Counted from the stretch's first letter, positions 35,857-44,760 are shown. The stretch: 64,000 nucleotides of DNA from Ignavibacteria bacterium (GCA_025612245.1 JAAXKQ010000011.1:86765-150764); one strand, 5' to 3'. Notes: generated by a model from the sequence alone, not told the origin. Made by a program: numbers and translations.

Positions 35857-36576
35857 ATGGAAAAAAAGGAGCCCGTGGTTTGGGTCACAGGTGCAAGTTC
35901 CGGCATTGGTAAAGCAGCGGCAATTGAATTTGCAAGAGAGGGCTTTCAGGTTGCCGCTTCCTCGAGGCATGAAAGCCGGCTGAGGCTCCTTGAAAAAGAG
36001 CAGGGCAGTGAAAGCCTCATTCTTCATTTAATAGCCTGCGATGTCAGTTCACCTTCCAGCGTAGAAGAAGCTTTAAGTAAAATTATATCCCGGACGGGAT
36101 TGGAGGTCAGCTGCCTCATAAACAACGCCGGGGTTACTTCCTTTAATTCGGCAGAAGAGGACTCTGTCGGGGAGATTAAGAACATCATTGAGACAAATCT
36201 TTTGGGCTCAATCTACGCCATAAAAGCCGTCCTGCCGGGAATGATCAAAAGAAAAGAAGGCACAATAATTAACGTACTCTCAACTGCCGCCGTGGAGGTC
36301 CTTAAGGGTAGCAGCGCTTACTCTGCCTCAAAGGCAGGATTGCGCGCTTATTCGGATGTCTTAAGAGAAGAGGTCCGAAAGTACAATATCAAGGTAATCG
36401 ATATCCTCCCGGGGCCTACCAGAACGCCCATGTGGCCCGAAGAAATGTTAAATAAATTTGACAGTAATATGATGGCTCCGGAAGAAATTGCCCGGCTCAT
36501 GGTATCGCTTTACAGGAACTCGGGGAGCCTTGTTCTGGAGAAGGTTATTATGAAACCAATTGGAGGAAGCATCTGA
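35857..36576 (+). CDS. Short-chain dehydrogenase, probable sepiapterin reductase
   Basis: A 239-residue classical SDR. The nucleotide-binding TGASSGIG is at residues 11-18, NNAGV near 89-93, and the catalytic triad appears as a serine in NVLSTAAV and Y-x-x-x-K in AYSASKAG. The C-terminal part TRTPMWPEEML, then NMMAPEEIARLMVSLY and IMKPIGGSI, resembles the C. tepidum sepiapterin reductase as I remember it (TPMW, MMxPEDIA, LRPxxGDI). In an operon with folE and PTPS this predicts reduction of 6-pyruvoyl-tetrahydropterin side-chain ketones with NADPH. It overlaps the next SDR by one base (TGATG). Confidence 0.75.
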   Translation: MEKKEPVVWVTGASSGIGKAAAIEFAREGFQVAASSRHESRLRLLEKEQGSESLILHLIACDVSSPSSVEEALSKIISRTGLEVSCLINNAGVTSFNSAEEDSVGEIKNIIETNLLGSIYAIKAVLPGMIKRKEGTIINVLSTAAVEVLKGSSAYSASKAGLRAYSDVLREEVRKYNIKVIDILPGPTRTPMWPEEMLNKFDSNMMAPEEIARLMVSLYRNSGSLVLEKVIMKPIGGSI

Positions 36577-37295
36577 TGGATGAGGAAAGACAGGTATCAA
36601 TTGTAACGGGTGCAGGCAGGGGAATTGGAAAAGCCATAGCTCTCCGCCTGGCAAAAGAAGGTCACAATGTCGCCATATTCAGCAGAACCGAGGGCCAGCT
36701 GCGTCAAGTGCAGGAAATGGTTGCACTTACGGGCGTCGGCTGCGTCTATTATGCCGGGGATGTTGCCGACGAAAAATTCGTTAACTCCTCTGTAGAAAAT
36801 GTCTTGGCGCGGTTTGGTAAAGTGGATTGTTTGATAAATAACGCCGGGATAGGAATATTTAAGAAGTTAGTGGATTCTTCGCTCGCAGATTTCAGGCGCC
36901 AGATAGACACAAATCTGGTTGGGGCATACCTTTTTTCAAAGGCCGTTCTTCCTTCAATGATTAAAAGGAAGTCGGGCTCCATAATTAATGTAGCCTCGCT
37001 TGCGGGGAAAAATTCGATGCCGGGCGGCACCATGTATTCATCCACAAAGCACGCTCTTCTGGGCCTTGCTCGTTCACTAATGCTGGAGGTAAGGGAATAT
37101 AATATAAGGGTAGCCTCCGTCTGCCCCGGCTCTGTGGAGTCGGAATTCGCCAGGGGTTCCGAATCAGACCCCAGGAGCGCCTCAGGGATACTAATGCCCG
37201 AAGACGTTGCCGAGACTGTTATGAGTATACTGAAAATGCCCGTGCGTGCACTGATAAGTGAAATTGACCTCAGGCCCTCAAATCCTAAAAAGTAA
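36576..37295 (+). CDS. Short-chain dehydrogenase, possible second pterin reductase
   Basis: A 239-residue classical SDR with TGAGRGIG at residues 12-19, NNAGIG near 90-95, a serine in NVASLAGKN and the YSSTK catalytic pair (Tyr and Lys). It is a paralogue of the preceding SDR: both show TNLxGxxxxxKAVLPxMIKRKxGxIINV and end in a hydrophobic strand plus xxKP/LRPS tail. Coupling through TGATG suggests a joint task, such as the second ketone reduction or a tailoring step of the pterin. A general oxidoreductase function, for example FabG-like, cannot be excluded; no fatty acid gene is adjacent. Confidence 0.7.
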   Translation: MDEERQVSIVTGAGRGIGKAIALRLAKEGHNVAIFSRTEGQLRQVQEMVALTGVGCVYYAGDVADEKFVNSSVENVLARFGKVDCLINNAGIGIFKKLVDSSLADFRRQIDTNLVGAYLFSKAVLPSMIKRKSGSIINVASLAGKNSMPGGTMYSSTKHALLGLARSLMLEVREYNIRVASVCPGSVESEFARGSESDPRSASGILMPEDVAETVMSILKMPVRALISEIDLRPSNPKK

Positions 37296-37378
37296 AGCTT
37301 CGTAATCCCTCTGAAGTCCTGGCTTTAACCTTTGTCGTATTTGTATGGTTATGCCTTCCCTGTGGGATAGTGACACCG

Positions 37379-37409
37379 TTTGTATGTTGGTGGAAATTAT
37401 TTATATTTG
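37379..37409 (+). promoter_or_regulatory. Strong candidate Bacteroidota-type promoter
   Basis: TTTG at 37379-37382, a spacer of exactly 19 bases and TATATTTG at 37402-37409 give a full match to the TTTG-N19-TAnnTTTG consensus. It lies 40 bases before the preferred ATG of the outer membrane protein gene at 37449. Confidence 0.65.
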
Positions 37410-37448
37410 GCTAGCCATACTGTAACTTTTTTATCAGGTGTTTTCTAT

Positions 37449-38027
37449 ATGAGAATTGTTTCTTCATCTGTCCTGCTTCTGATTTTGTTAGGAACGGTTT
37501 GTTTTGCCCAGGCTGAAAGTGGGGCTTATGTTGCGGCTGCCGTAAAAAGCGGATCAATCGTTGGACGGAACAGCCTTATTGCCGGAGGAAGAGCCGGCTG
37601 GAGTTTTGGCAAAAAGATTTTTCTTGGCGGGGCGTTCTACAGCCTCGTAAATGAAGTTGAAATGGACCAGAAAGATCCCTTAACCAACCGGAAGCTGCTG
37701 GCAGGATTTAACTGCGGCGGTCTTGAACTGGAATATATCTATCCCTTAAACGAGCTATTTCACGGATCCATCCTTCTTTTTATGGGAGGAGGCGGACTGA
37801 AGCCTAAGGCTAAAGACCTCTCGGTCCCTCATACGAGCTACTACGGTCAAAGCCTCCTTGTCTGGGAGCCGCAGGTAAATGTCGAGCTAAACCTGACAAA
37901 GCTTCTTCATCTGGGGCTCGGAGTGAGCTACAGGTTCGTAACAGGTGTGGATGGCTATCAGGGGCTACAAAATAAAGATCTTAGCAGCGTTAACTCACTT
38001 ATTACTTTAAGGTTCGGCAGCCTTTAG
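37449..38027 (+). CDS. Small outer membrane beta-barrel-like protein
   Basis: A 192-residue protein with a clear signal peptide (MRIVSSSVLLLILLGTVCFAQA; cleavage near residue 20) written here only as a hydrophobic core ending in CFAQA. The mature part is glycine-rich with alternating strands (GGRAGWSFGKKIFLGGAFY, YGQSLLVWEPQVNVEL) and ends LITLRFGSL, typical of small barrels. The ATG at 37449 is chosen because it begins the signal peptide; an in-frame ATG at 37380 lies within the candidate promoter. No family is recognised. A fully matched promoter precedes it. Confidence 0.65.
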   Translation: MRIVSSSVLLLILLGTVCFAQAESGAYVAAAVKSGSIVGRNSLIAGGRAGWSFGKKIFLGGAFYSLVNEVEMDQKDPLTNRKLLAGFNCGGLELEYIYPLNELFHGSILLFMGGGGLKPKAKDLSVPHTSYYGQSLLVWEPQVNVELNLTKLLHLGLGVSYRFVTGVDGYQGLQNKDLSSVNSLITLRFGSL

Positions 38028-38107
38028 AACTGCTTTATTTTCAACCATGAATGATTAAATTAACCCGAAGCGGTGTAAGGAAAATGCCGTTTAACCTGGA
38101 AATAAAT

Positions 38108-39151
38108 ATGCCGAAATATATTTTATTGTTTGTTCTTTTTTTTTGCTGCAGTTCTGCATCGTCGTCAGCGGCAGCGGAGCCCTCAAAAGGGGAAAGCCTG
38201 CTTCAGTCGGACTCAACTGTAAATGATCCAAAGCCCGCTAAGTACCTGTCACTAAATGAGTTTACCTATGCCGGTGAAAGGCGTTACATTTTGGATGGAT
38301 CGCTGCCACTTATGAAAACAGAGATAAAACCTGTTACCGCCTCAATTGTAGGCGGAATTTACCTGGGAGCCATAGTAGGCCTGCACATCAATCAGCGTAA
38401 TGCCTGGTGGAAAGACAACAGGCAGGCTTTTCATTTTCAGGAGGACTGGTTCTCTGCTGTTCAGGTGGATAAGGCAGGGCACTTCTTTGGCGGCTACATA
38501 ACTTCATATGTAATGGGAGAGGGCCTTCTGGCCTCGGGCATCAGCTATGAGTCTTCGGCCATATGGGGAAGCGCGCTTGCACTTGCATACCAGACTTATG
38601 TTGAAACTGAGGACGGTTTTGCAAAGCAGTGGGGCTTCAGCCCTTCGGACTGGTATTTTGACCTTCTTGGCGCAAGCTTTTTTCTGGCGCAGCATTATAA
38701 CCCTTTGCTTCAGAATGTGACCCCAAAGTGGCAGTTTGTCCCTTCGGAATGGACGGGTAAACCGATAATCTTGCGCCCGAGAACGTTTATAGATGACTAC
38801 AACAGCTCAACTTTCTGGTACTCTGTAGACGTATATAATCTGCTGAATGAAAACGGGAAGAAATACTGGCCTAAATGGCTTAACCTTGCCGTTGGCTATG
38901 GCGGCGACGCAATTGACGCGAATCCTGATCCTAACGGTCCGCCCGACCAGCTTTCCGTAAGGCGGTATGTCCTGGGTCTGGACCTCAATTTGGTGAGGCT
39001 TTTGCCTTCGGGAGGCTGGTTCTGGAACTGGGCGAGGCAGAGCCTGAACTATATTAAACTTCCTGCACCGGCAGTGGAGTTTACGGAAAAAGGGACGAAG
39101 TTTTATGTCCTCTATCCATTCCGCTTTAGCCTTGGAAACCTGAGGTTTTAA
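38108..39151 (+). CDS. DUF2279-type envelope protein
   Basis: A protein of about 347 residues with an N-terminal hydrophobic signal (KYILLFVLFFCCSS) and the central motif VQVDKAGHFFGGYITSYVMG, characteristic of DUF2279/YfiM-like predicted periplasmic or lipoprotein families. W-rich text FAKQWGFSPSDWYFDLLG follows. The C-terminal half has beta strands and ends YPFRFSLGNLRF. The start is uncertain: ATG codons at 38051, 38084 and 38108 are in frame; the last begins the signal peptide, while the middle one has AAGGA close by. Function unknown. A stem-loop follows the stop. Confidence 0.65.
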   Translation: MPKYILLFVLFFCCSSASSSAAAEPSKGESLLQSDSTVNDPKPAKYLSLNEFTYAGERRYILDGSLPLMKTEIKPVTASIVGGIYLGAIVGLHINQRNAWWKDNRQAFHFQEDWFSAVQVDKAGHFFGGYITSYVMGEGLLASGISYESSAIWGSALALAYQTYVETEDGFAKQWGFSPSDWYFDLLGASFFLAQHYNPLLQNVTPKWQFVPSEWTGKPIILRPRTFIDDYNSSTFWYSVDVYNLLNENGKKYWPKWLNLAVGYGGDAIDANPDPNGPPDQLSVRRYVLGLDLNLVRLLPSGGWFWNWARQSLNYIKLPAPAVEFTEKGTKFYVLYPFRFSLGNLRF

Positions 39152-39155
39152 GGAA

Positions 39156-39186
39156 GGTGCCGGAGGAGATTAAATCTTCCGGCACC
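39156..39186. terminator. Hairpin between DUF2279 gene and aldo/keto reductase
   Basis: A twelve-base-pair stem (GGTGCCGGAGGA / TCTTCCGGCACC, one G-U pair) with a seven-base loop, followed by cattttaag, between converging genes. Confidence 0.65.
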
Positions 39187-39243
39187 CATTTTAAGAAAAT
39201 CAGCTCCCTGGAGCTATAGTGAAAATAACAGGGGAACAGGAAC

Positions 39244-40224
39244 TTAGGGCACCATGGCGCCTCTTCCTGCCGTAAAGAGCGTGTACCATTCCTCTCTTGA
39301 AAGCTCAATTTGATCTGCCTCTGCACAGGCTCTGATCCTTGCAGAATTTGTAGAGCCAACGATCGGCTGAATTTTTGCAGGATGCCTCAATATCCAGGCA
39401 ATTACAATGGCCTCGGGACTTACGTTTTTCTCCTCGGCCATCTCACGAATCCTGCGATAAGTATTTTCAACCAGTTCATTGTCTTCCAGGGCGGGTTTAC
39501 CCGTAAGAAGTCCCTTTGCCATCGGGCTCCAGGCCTGCATCGTGATGCCATGAATCCTGCAATATTCCATCGTTCCTTCACCGCGGAGCTGGTGTAAGGG
39601 TTTTCTCTGGTTAGTTGTAATTCCTGCCTCTACCAGGTCCGGGTGTAATATGTTAAGTTCCATCTGGTTAACAACCAGGGGCTGCCTCAGATACTTTTTC
39701 AAAAGGTCAATTTGCATGCCGGTGTGGTTGCTGACGCCGAAATAACGTACCTTGCCATCCTGGTATAGCTTGTCAAAGGCTTCTGCCACCTCTTCAGGTT
39801 CCACAAGCGGGTCCGGGCGGTGCAGCAGCAGCAGGTCCAGGCGGTCCGTTTTTAGGCGTCGCAGGCTCCCTTCAACCGAGCTTATTATGTGATCATAGCT
39901 GAAGTCGTAGCGCTGAGGGTCCCCCTGACGGGGTTCATTCATGAATCGGATTCCGCACTTCGACTGCAGTATTATTTTCTCCCTCAGTCCCGGCTCTTCT
40001 TGCCAGATAAAGGAGAATACCTCCTCACTTTTCCCCCTTGCATAGATGTCGGCATGATCGAAAAAGTTAATTCCTTCCTCCAGTGCGGTACGGATTGTAA
40101 CTACTGCACTTTTCTTTGTATCCTCATCCAGCGGTTCGTTATTCCAGGTTCTGCCCATGGTCATGCATCCAAGCGCAATTCTTGTAGCCTCAAGGTCTGT
40201 TCCCGGGAGCTTAAATTTTTTCAT
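39244..40224 (-). CDS. Aldo/keto reductase
   Basis: A 326-residue (beta/alpha)8 NADPH-dependent oxidoreductase. The catalytic tetrad is visible: Asp and Tyr in NFFDHADIYARG, Lys in ILQSKCGIR and His in DLLLLHRPDPL. The C-terminal IQPIVGSTNSARI binds the cofactor. The sequence is close to the YdhF-type (AKR11/12-like) group. Substrate unknown; reductions of small aldehydes or ketones are usual. It stands alone on the minus strand, divergent from the large sensor kinase, with paired inverted repeats in the 175-base region between them. Confidence 0.88.
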   Translation of the reverse strand: MKKFKLPGTDLEATRIALGCMTMGRTWNNEPLDEDTKKSAVVTIRTALEEGINFFDHADIYARGKSEEVFSFIWQEEPGLREKIILQSKCGIRFMNEPRQGDPQRYDFSYDHIISSVEGSLRRLKTDRLDLLLLHRPDPLVEPEEVAEAFDKLYQDGKVRYFGVSNHTGMQIDLLKKYLRQPLVVNQMELNILHPDLVEAGITTNQRKPLHQLRGEGTMEYCRIHGITMQAWSPMAKGLLTGKPALEDNELVENTYRRIREMAEEKNVSPEAIVIAWILRHPAKIQPIVGSTNSARIRACAEADQIELSREEWYTLFTAGRGAMVP

Positions 40225-40399
40225 TTCCTAATATCCTCATTTGATTTAGTGAAGCTGGGAGATAAATTCCCAATGCATAATTTGAAATCTTTTTATATTT
40301 TTACCGGACAATTTTTTGTCTTTACTGTAGCCGCATAGGCGCTTAAAACGTTTTCACGACTATTATCTTACTACAGTAAGCTCTAATATAATAAAATAT

Positions 40400-43300
40400 A
40401 TGAAATTAAGAGTTTTATCTTTTTTATTCCTGCTCTCCGGTCTGGTATTTCCTCAGGAGTATTCATACAAATACTATTTTGACCATTATCAGGGTAAACC
40501 GGCGACTTTTTCCACCTTTGAGGATAAAAGGGGATTTCTCTGGTTTTGCATGTCAATTGGCGTGCATACCTTTGACGGAATCAATATGAAAGAGTTCTTT
40601 AACCACTCCGGGCTACTAAAGAAGAATGTCTTTACAGGAATGCAGGACTCAAAAGGGAACTACTGGTTTGGAACGACCAGCGGCGCCGTTAAATACGACG
40701 GGTTTAAGCTCAAGGCCTCAATAAGGCTGGGCAAAATTAACTCCCTAGTAGAAGACCCATGGGGGAGCATTTGGGCTGCGGGCGACAAATGCATTGCAAG
40801 GTTTTATAAAGAGAAATGGACCAAAATTACTTCTGCGCAGGATGGACTGGATGTCTGCCTGGTCAAGAATGTAACGCGTGACTCGAAGGGTAACGTCTGG
40901 TTTATTGACCGCGCCGGCATACTAAGGTACGATGGAAAATCATTTTCCAAGTTCTATCAAAGTACGATGGGCAATGCCATCTACTGCGACAGGATGGACA
41001 ACCTCTGGTTTGTGACCCATGATGAGCTCATAATGTGGGACGGCAGGAGCTTTCACAGCCTGCTTAAACTTGAGAGTTACGACATAAAGGCTGTCTTTTC
41101 AATTTATTCGGACAGCCGCGGCAACACCTGGCTCTGTACAGATAACGGCTTGTTCAGGTATGAGGATCACGTGCTTACTCCGTTTTACATTACGAGCGAT
41201 TCTTATTTCAAGAGCGTTTTTTCCATCTATGAAAGCACAGGGGGAGTTCTCTGGGCCAGCATGCTTACGGGCATCTGCAAAATGACCCCGAAGAACTATG
41301 AAATATTTGATTACAATGACGGCCTAAACATTAATCTGATAACCGGAATTTCACGGGATAATTCAGGCAACCTGTGGCTTTTTAGCTACAAGGGAGGGGC
41401 TTGTAAATATAACGGCACTTCTTTTAGCCGGAATCTGCAAACCGGAAATATTAATCCTGCCGACATTGTTTCGGTATGTGCGGCAAAGGACGGATCGGTC
41501 TGGTTCGGTACAAGTAAAAACAGCGCACTCTTCAGGCTTAAGAACGGAAAATTAAGCAGCCTGCCTCCGGTCGAGAAAATGAGCAGAATTGAAATGATCT
41601 TTGAAGATTCCGATGGTAAAATCTGGTTCTATAACAGCGACCATATTTGCTATTACGACGGGAAAAAAGTGTCCGAGTGGTCTTCCCTTACACGGGGAAA
41701 AAATGAAAAGATCAGTCTTTTTTCAATGTCAGGTGGCAGAATCTGGCTGATTAATAAAAAAGGCATTATAAGCGCCGATTATAAAGTATTCATTCCCCAA
41801 AAGCCCAGGGATTCAAAAAAGGGATTTGACTTCAGCACTTTGGCCGTTGATCAGTCTGGTAATATATGGCTTGGGACGCTTGGCGACGGCATCCTCAGGT
41901 ATCTTCCGGAAAAAAATACCTTTGAGCATATAACTACAAAGCAGGGACTTATTGACGACTACGTGACCTCGGCTGTCTTTGATAAGCAGAATAACCTTTG
42001 GATCGGCACAAGAACCGGGCTTAGCGAATTTAACACCATGGAATACGAGCGTTCAGGAAAGACCATCTTCAGGAATTTCGACAGCGATGACGGCTTCCCC
42101 CGCTGCAATGCTGATGCCATACTTTGCGACAAAGAGGGCAACATATGGATTGGAGTGCTGGATAAACTTGCCAGAATAAGCCTCCAGGGGACAAAGGAGC
42201 CTTTTTTAAGGCACCAGCCAGGAGTTTTTATTTCAGACGTCAGCTTCCTTTATGATACAACCAATGTACTTTCTTTTGCAGACGGAGCTGAACGCTTTAC
42301 CGGACTGCCTGTTAATCTCAGGCTTCCCTACGACAAGAATTACCTGAAAATCTCATTTTCAGGCATCGATTACGCAAGTCCTGAAGACGTTCAGTACCAG
42401 TATAAACTGATCGGGCAGGACAGTCACTGGTCGCCATTAAGCCGCTACAACGAGGCTGTATTCCGTAACCTGGAGCCGGGGAATTATACTCTCATGGTTA
42501 TTGCCCGCAGCAAAGACGGCCTCTGGAGCCCCAGGGCTGCTGCCTTCAGCTTCACCGTATTGCCTCCTTTCTGGAGAACATGGTGGTTTTTCCTGACTGT
42601 AACGCTTGTGCTTATTGGACTAATTTTCTCGTACATCAGGCTCAGGACCAGCGGTCTTGAGAAACTGGTTGCCTTAAGGACAATGGAGCTTAAGGAGGAG
42701 AAACAAAAAGTTGAAAATGTAAACAGTGAGCTGGAAAAAAGCAGGTACCAGCTCGTTAAAATCAATGAGCTGCAGGCTAAGTGGCTTGACGACCTGGCTG
42801 AATCGGAACGCTATCTTAAAGAAGTTAACAGCAGCAAGGACAAGTTTTTCTCAATTATTTCGCACGACCTTAAGAGCCCTTTTAACGCGCTGCTTACTTA
42901 TTCCGAATCCATGCTGTCAAATATAGACCAGCTTTCCCGGGAAGAGCTGAAGGATTTTACGGTTAAAGTATCCAGGTATTCCAGAAACGTCTATAACCTG
43001 GTCGAAAACCTGCTCGACTGGTCCAGAATACAGACGGGGAGAATTGAATACAATCCGGTGGAAATGGAAATTCTTCCGGCAATAAAAGATTCTATTATGG
43101 TACAGGAGGCCAGTGCCTCCAAGAAGAAAATTGCACTCATTAACAGGCTGAACCGTGAGATAAAGGTTTTTGCCGATAAATACATGGTCTCAGCAATACT
43201 GAATAACCTCATTTCAAACGGAATAAAGTTTACGCAGACGGGCGGAAGAATTGAAATTAGTGCAGAGTGCGAGGATGGATTTGCCAGACTCATGGTTTCA

Positions 43301-43510
43301 GACACCGGCATCGGTATGCAAGAATCGGAAATTGCCCGCCTTTTTAAGATCGACTCCCACTTCTTTAAAAACGGCACCATGGGGGAAAAGGGAACCGGAC
43401 TGGGACTCATACTCTGCAAGGAACTGATTGAGAAAAACGGGGGAGTCATTTCAGTGGACAGCAAGCCCGGGCAGGGGAGTGCTTTCAGCTTTACTCTTCC
43501 TCTGGCCTGA
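40400..43510 (+). CDS. Sensor histidine kinase with Reg_prop beta-propellers and Y_Y_Y domain
   Basis: A 1036-residue membrane sensor. After a signal peptide (cleavage near residue 18), residues about 20-630 hold repeated Reg_prop-type blades (DSKGNVWFID, DSRGNTWLCTDNGLFR, DQSGNIWLGTLGDGILRY). A Y_Y_Y domain is at about 635-720, then a membrane helix at about 725-747, a coiled coil, and a HisKA domain with the phosphorylated His822 in IISHDLKSPFN. The ATPase domain has ILNNLISNGIKF, DTGIGM and GTGLGLILCKEL. It resembles hybrid two-component systems of Bacteroides but lacks the receiver and AraC domains. The propellers would bind an extracellular ligand, often glycan breakdown products. No response regulator is beside it. 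Confidence 0.92.
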   Translation: MKLRVLSFLFLLSGLVFPQEYSYKYYFDHYQGKPATFSTFEDKRGFLWFCMSIGVHTFDGINMKEFFNHSGLLKKNVFTGMQDSKGNYWFGTTSGAVKYDGFKLKASIRLGKINSLVEDPWGSIWAAGDKCIARFYKEKWTKITSAQDGLDVCLVKNVTRDSKGNVWFIDRAGILRYDGKSFSKFYQSTMGNAIYCDRMDNLWFVTHDELIMWDGRSFHSLLKLESYDIKAVFSIYSDSRGNTWLCTDNGLFRYEDHVLTPFYITSDSYFKSVFSIYESTGGVLWASMLTGICKMTPKNYEIFDYNDGLNINLITGISRDNSGNLWLFSYKGGACKYNGTSFSRNLQTGNINPADIVSVCAAKDGSVWFGTSKNSALFRLKNGKLSSLPPVEKMSRIEMIFEDSDGKIWFYNSDHICYYDGKKVSEWSSLTRGKNEKISLFSMSGGRIWLINKKGIISADYKVFIPQKPRDSKKGFDFSTLAVDQSGNIWLGTLGDGILRYLPEKNTFEHITTKQGLIDDYVTSAVFDKQNNLWIGTRTGLSEFNTMEYERSGKTIFRNFDSDDGFPRCNADAILCDKEGNIWIGVLDKLARISLQGTKEPFLRHQPGVFISDVSFLYDTTNVLSFADGAERFTGLPVNLRLPYDKNYLKISFSGIDYASPEDVQYQYKLIGQDSHWSPLSRYNEAVFRNLEPGNYTLMVIARSKDGLWSPRAAAFSFTVLPPFWRTWWFFLTVTLVLIGLIFSYIRLRTSGLEKLVALRTMELKEEKQKVENVNSELEKSRYQLVKINELQAKWLDDLAESERYLKEVNSSKDKFFSIISHDLKSPFNALLTYSESMLSNIDQLSREELKDFTVKVSRYSRNVYNLVENLLDWSRIQTGRIEYNPVEMEILPAIKDSIMVQEASASKKKIALINRLNREIKVFADKYMVSAILNNLISNGIKFTQTGGRIEISAECEDGFARLMVSDTGIGMQESEIARLFKIDSHFFKNGTMGEKGTGLGLILCKELIEKNGGVISVDSKPGQGSAFSFTLPLA

Positions 43511-43547
43511 GAAAAGCCCTGCTGAAGGTTAAAAATCGGGAAAGTAA

Positions 43548-43587
43548 CAGAAAACTCCGCAATGGCGAACTATTACGGAGTTTTCTG
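43548..43587. terminator. Bidirectional terminator between sensor kinase and YtxH gene
   Basis: A perfect 12-base-pair stem (CAGAAAACTCCG / CGGAGTTTTCTG) with a 16-base loop. The A-run/T-run within the arms serves both converging transcripts. Confidence 0.75.
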
Positions 43588-43596
43588 CCTTAAAGT

Positions 43597-43971
43597 TCAG
43601 ACCGTCGGCTTGGCTGCCTTTCTTGAAGTTGTTCTTTTCCTTGTGGTCTTGGTAGCTGCAATGTTTTCTGAAGGTGTTTTCCTGGTTTTTCTGTATTCTT
43701 CGCCCACCTGCCTGTATTTATTGATGCTTGCCTGTATTGCAGCCTGAAGCCTGTTTACTGTGCCCGTGGTGGCTGTAAGGGCACTGTTATAGATCTTTCC
43801 GCTCGTGTCCTTTATAGTGTCCATCGAAGTATCGAATGTCTCAGCAATGTTCTGTCTTAATTCTTTGCCGGTCTTGGGAGTAAAAAGGAAAGCAAGTATG
43901 CTGCCTGCGGCGCTGCCGATGAAGATCCCTGTCATTAGTTTTTTGTTGCTTTTACGTCTGCTGTTAAACAT
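43597..43971 (-). CDS. YtxH-domain protein 1
   Basis: A 124-residue protein with a short basic start, one glycine/alanine-rich hydrophobic segment (GIFIGSAAGSILAFLFTPKTGKELR, core SAAGSILAFLF) and an alpha-helical, Ser/Thr/Lys-rich remainder. This is the YtxH (gas vesicle/general stress-like) pattern. The C-terminal 30 residues are very basic (TKTTRKRTTSRKAAK). A paralogue lies 246 bases away on the same strand. The function of the family is poorly defined, with links to envelope or general stress. Confidence 0.8.
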   Translation of the reverse strand: MFNSRRKSNKKLMTGIFIGSAAGSILAFLFTPKTGKELRQNIAETFDTSMDTIKDTSGKIYNSALTATTGTVNRLQAAIQASINKYRQVGEEYRKTRKTPSENIAATKTTRKRTTSRKAAKPTV

Positions 43972-44150
43972 ATATTCCCTCGTTATTAATTGTTACTATT
44001 CCTTCAGGAAGCCTGTTAGCTGTTATAGCCATCGTTTTACATTATATTATATAGCTAAATAAAAAGTAAATCAAGGTCCAATGAAATTATTCAATCCTAT
44101 ACGGTTTTCTGTTAAATCCCGCGCCGCAGTAATTACGATGCCGGAAAAAG

Positions 44151-44195
44151 AAAAAGGGAAAGACACATTCTTCTACCGGCCTTTCCCTTTTTTTT
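44151..44195. terminator. Bidirectional terminator between the two YtxH genes
   Basis: AAAAAGGGAAAG and CTTTCCCTTTTT arms form a 12-base-pair stem around an 18-base loop, with T-runs on both strands. It would end the message of the upstream (rightward-lying, minus strand) YtxH gene. Confidence 0.8.
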
Positions 44196-44216
44196 GTGTC
44201 TAGCTGTTTTTTTAGC

Positions 44217-44555
44217 TTATATGTTTGAGCCGGTATTTTCTTCGGCCAGCGATTCTTCGACCATCTCCTTGCTGGTTTTTACCTTCTCTGTTGCATTCCT
44301 GTAGGAACTGATTCCGGCATTAAAAGCAGACTGGATTTTGCTTATTGCTCCGGTTGTAACATTCTTTGCGCCGGTATAAATATTGGAGGTTGAAGTTTTT
44401 ACCTTTTCCACTGAATTATCCATCGTGTTTTTAATATCTCCCCTAAGCTCCCTTCCGCTCTTGGGGGTAAATAAAAATGTCAGTATGCTGCCGGTTGCGC
44501 CGCCAAGTAAGACGCCAGTAATCATCATTTTAGTCATCTTCCGCCTTCTAAACAT
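44217..44555 (-). CDS. YtxH-domain protein 2
   Basis: A 112-residue paralogue of the other YtxH protein: TGVLLGGATGSILTFLFTPKSGRELR matches it closely around the TPKxGxELR hinge (core TPKSGRELRGDI). The rest is helical and ends acidic (MVEESLAEENTG), in contrast to the basic tail of its sister. It has its own terminator on the 3' side and its own upstream region, so the two are separately expressed copies and not one operon. Confidence 0.8.
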   Translation of the reverse strand: MFRRRKMTKMMITGVLLGGATGSILTFLFTPKSGRELRGDIKNTMDNSVEKVKTSTSNIYTGAKNVTTGAISKIQSAFNAGISSYRNATEKVKTSKEMVEESLAEENTGSNI

Positions 44556-44760
44556 AGTTGCCCTCCTCAGTTTTAATTCATTCCTTGCGTTCTAATTCGT
44601 ACAAGCTGAATACTGTTTGTAATATTATATACGATAAATCCCTATAAGTCAATATTATAAATAGACTACGCCACTTAGCTCTTAATTGAAAAGCTCACCG
44701 AAAAAATTGTGCACACACACGGGGGAACGGAACTCTTTTAATATTCATGCGTCATAATTA

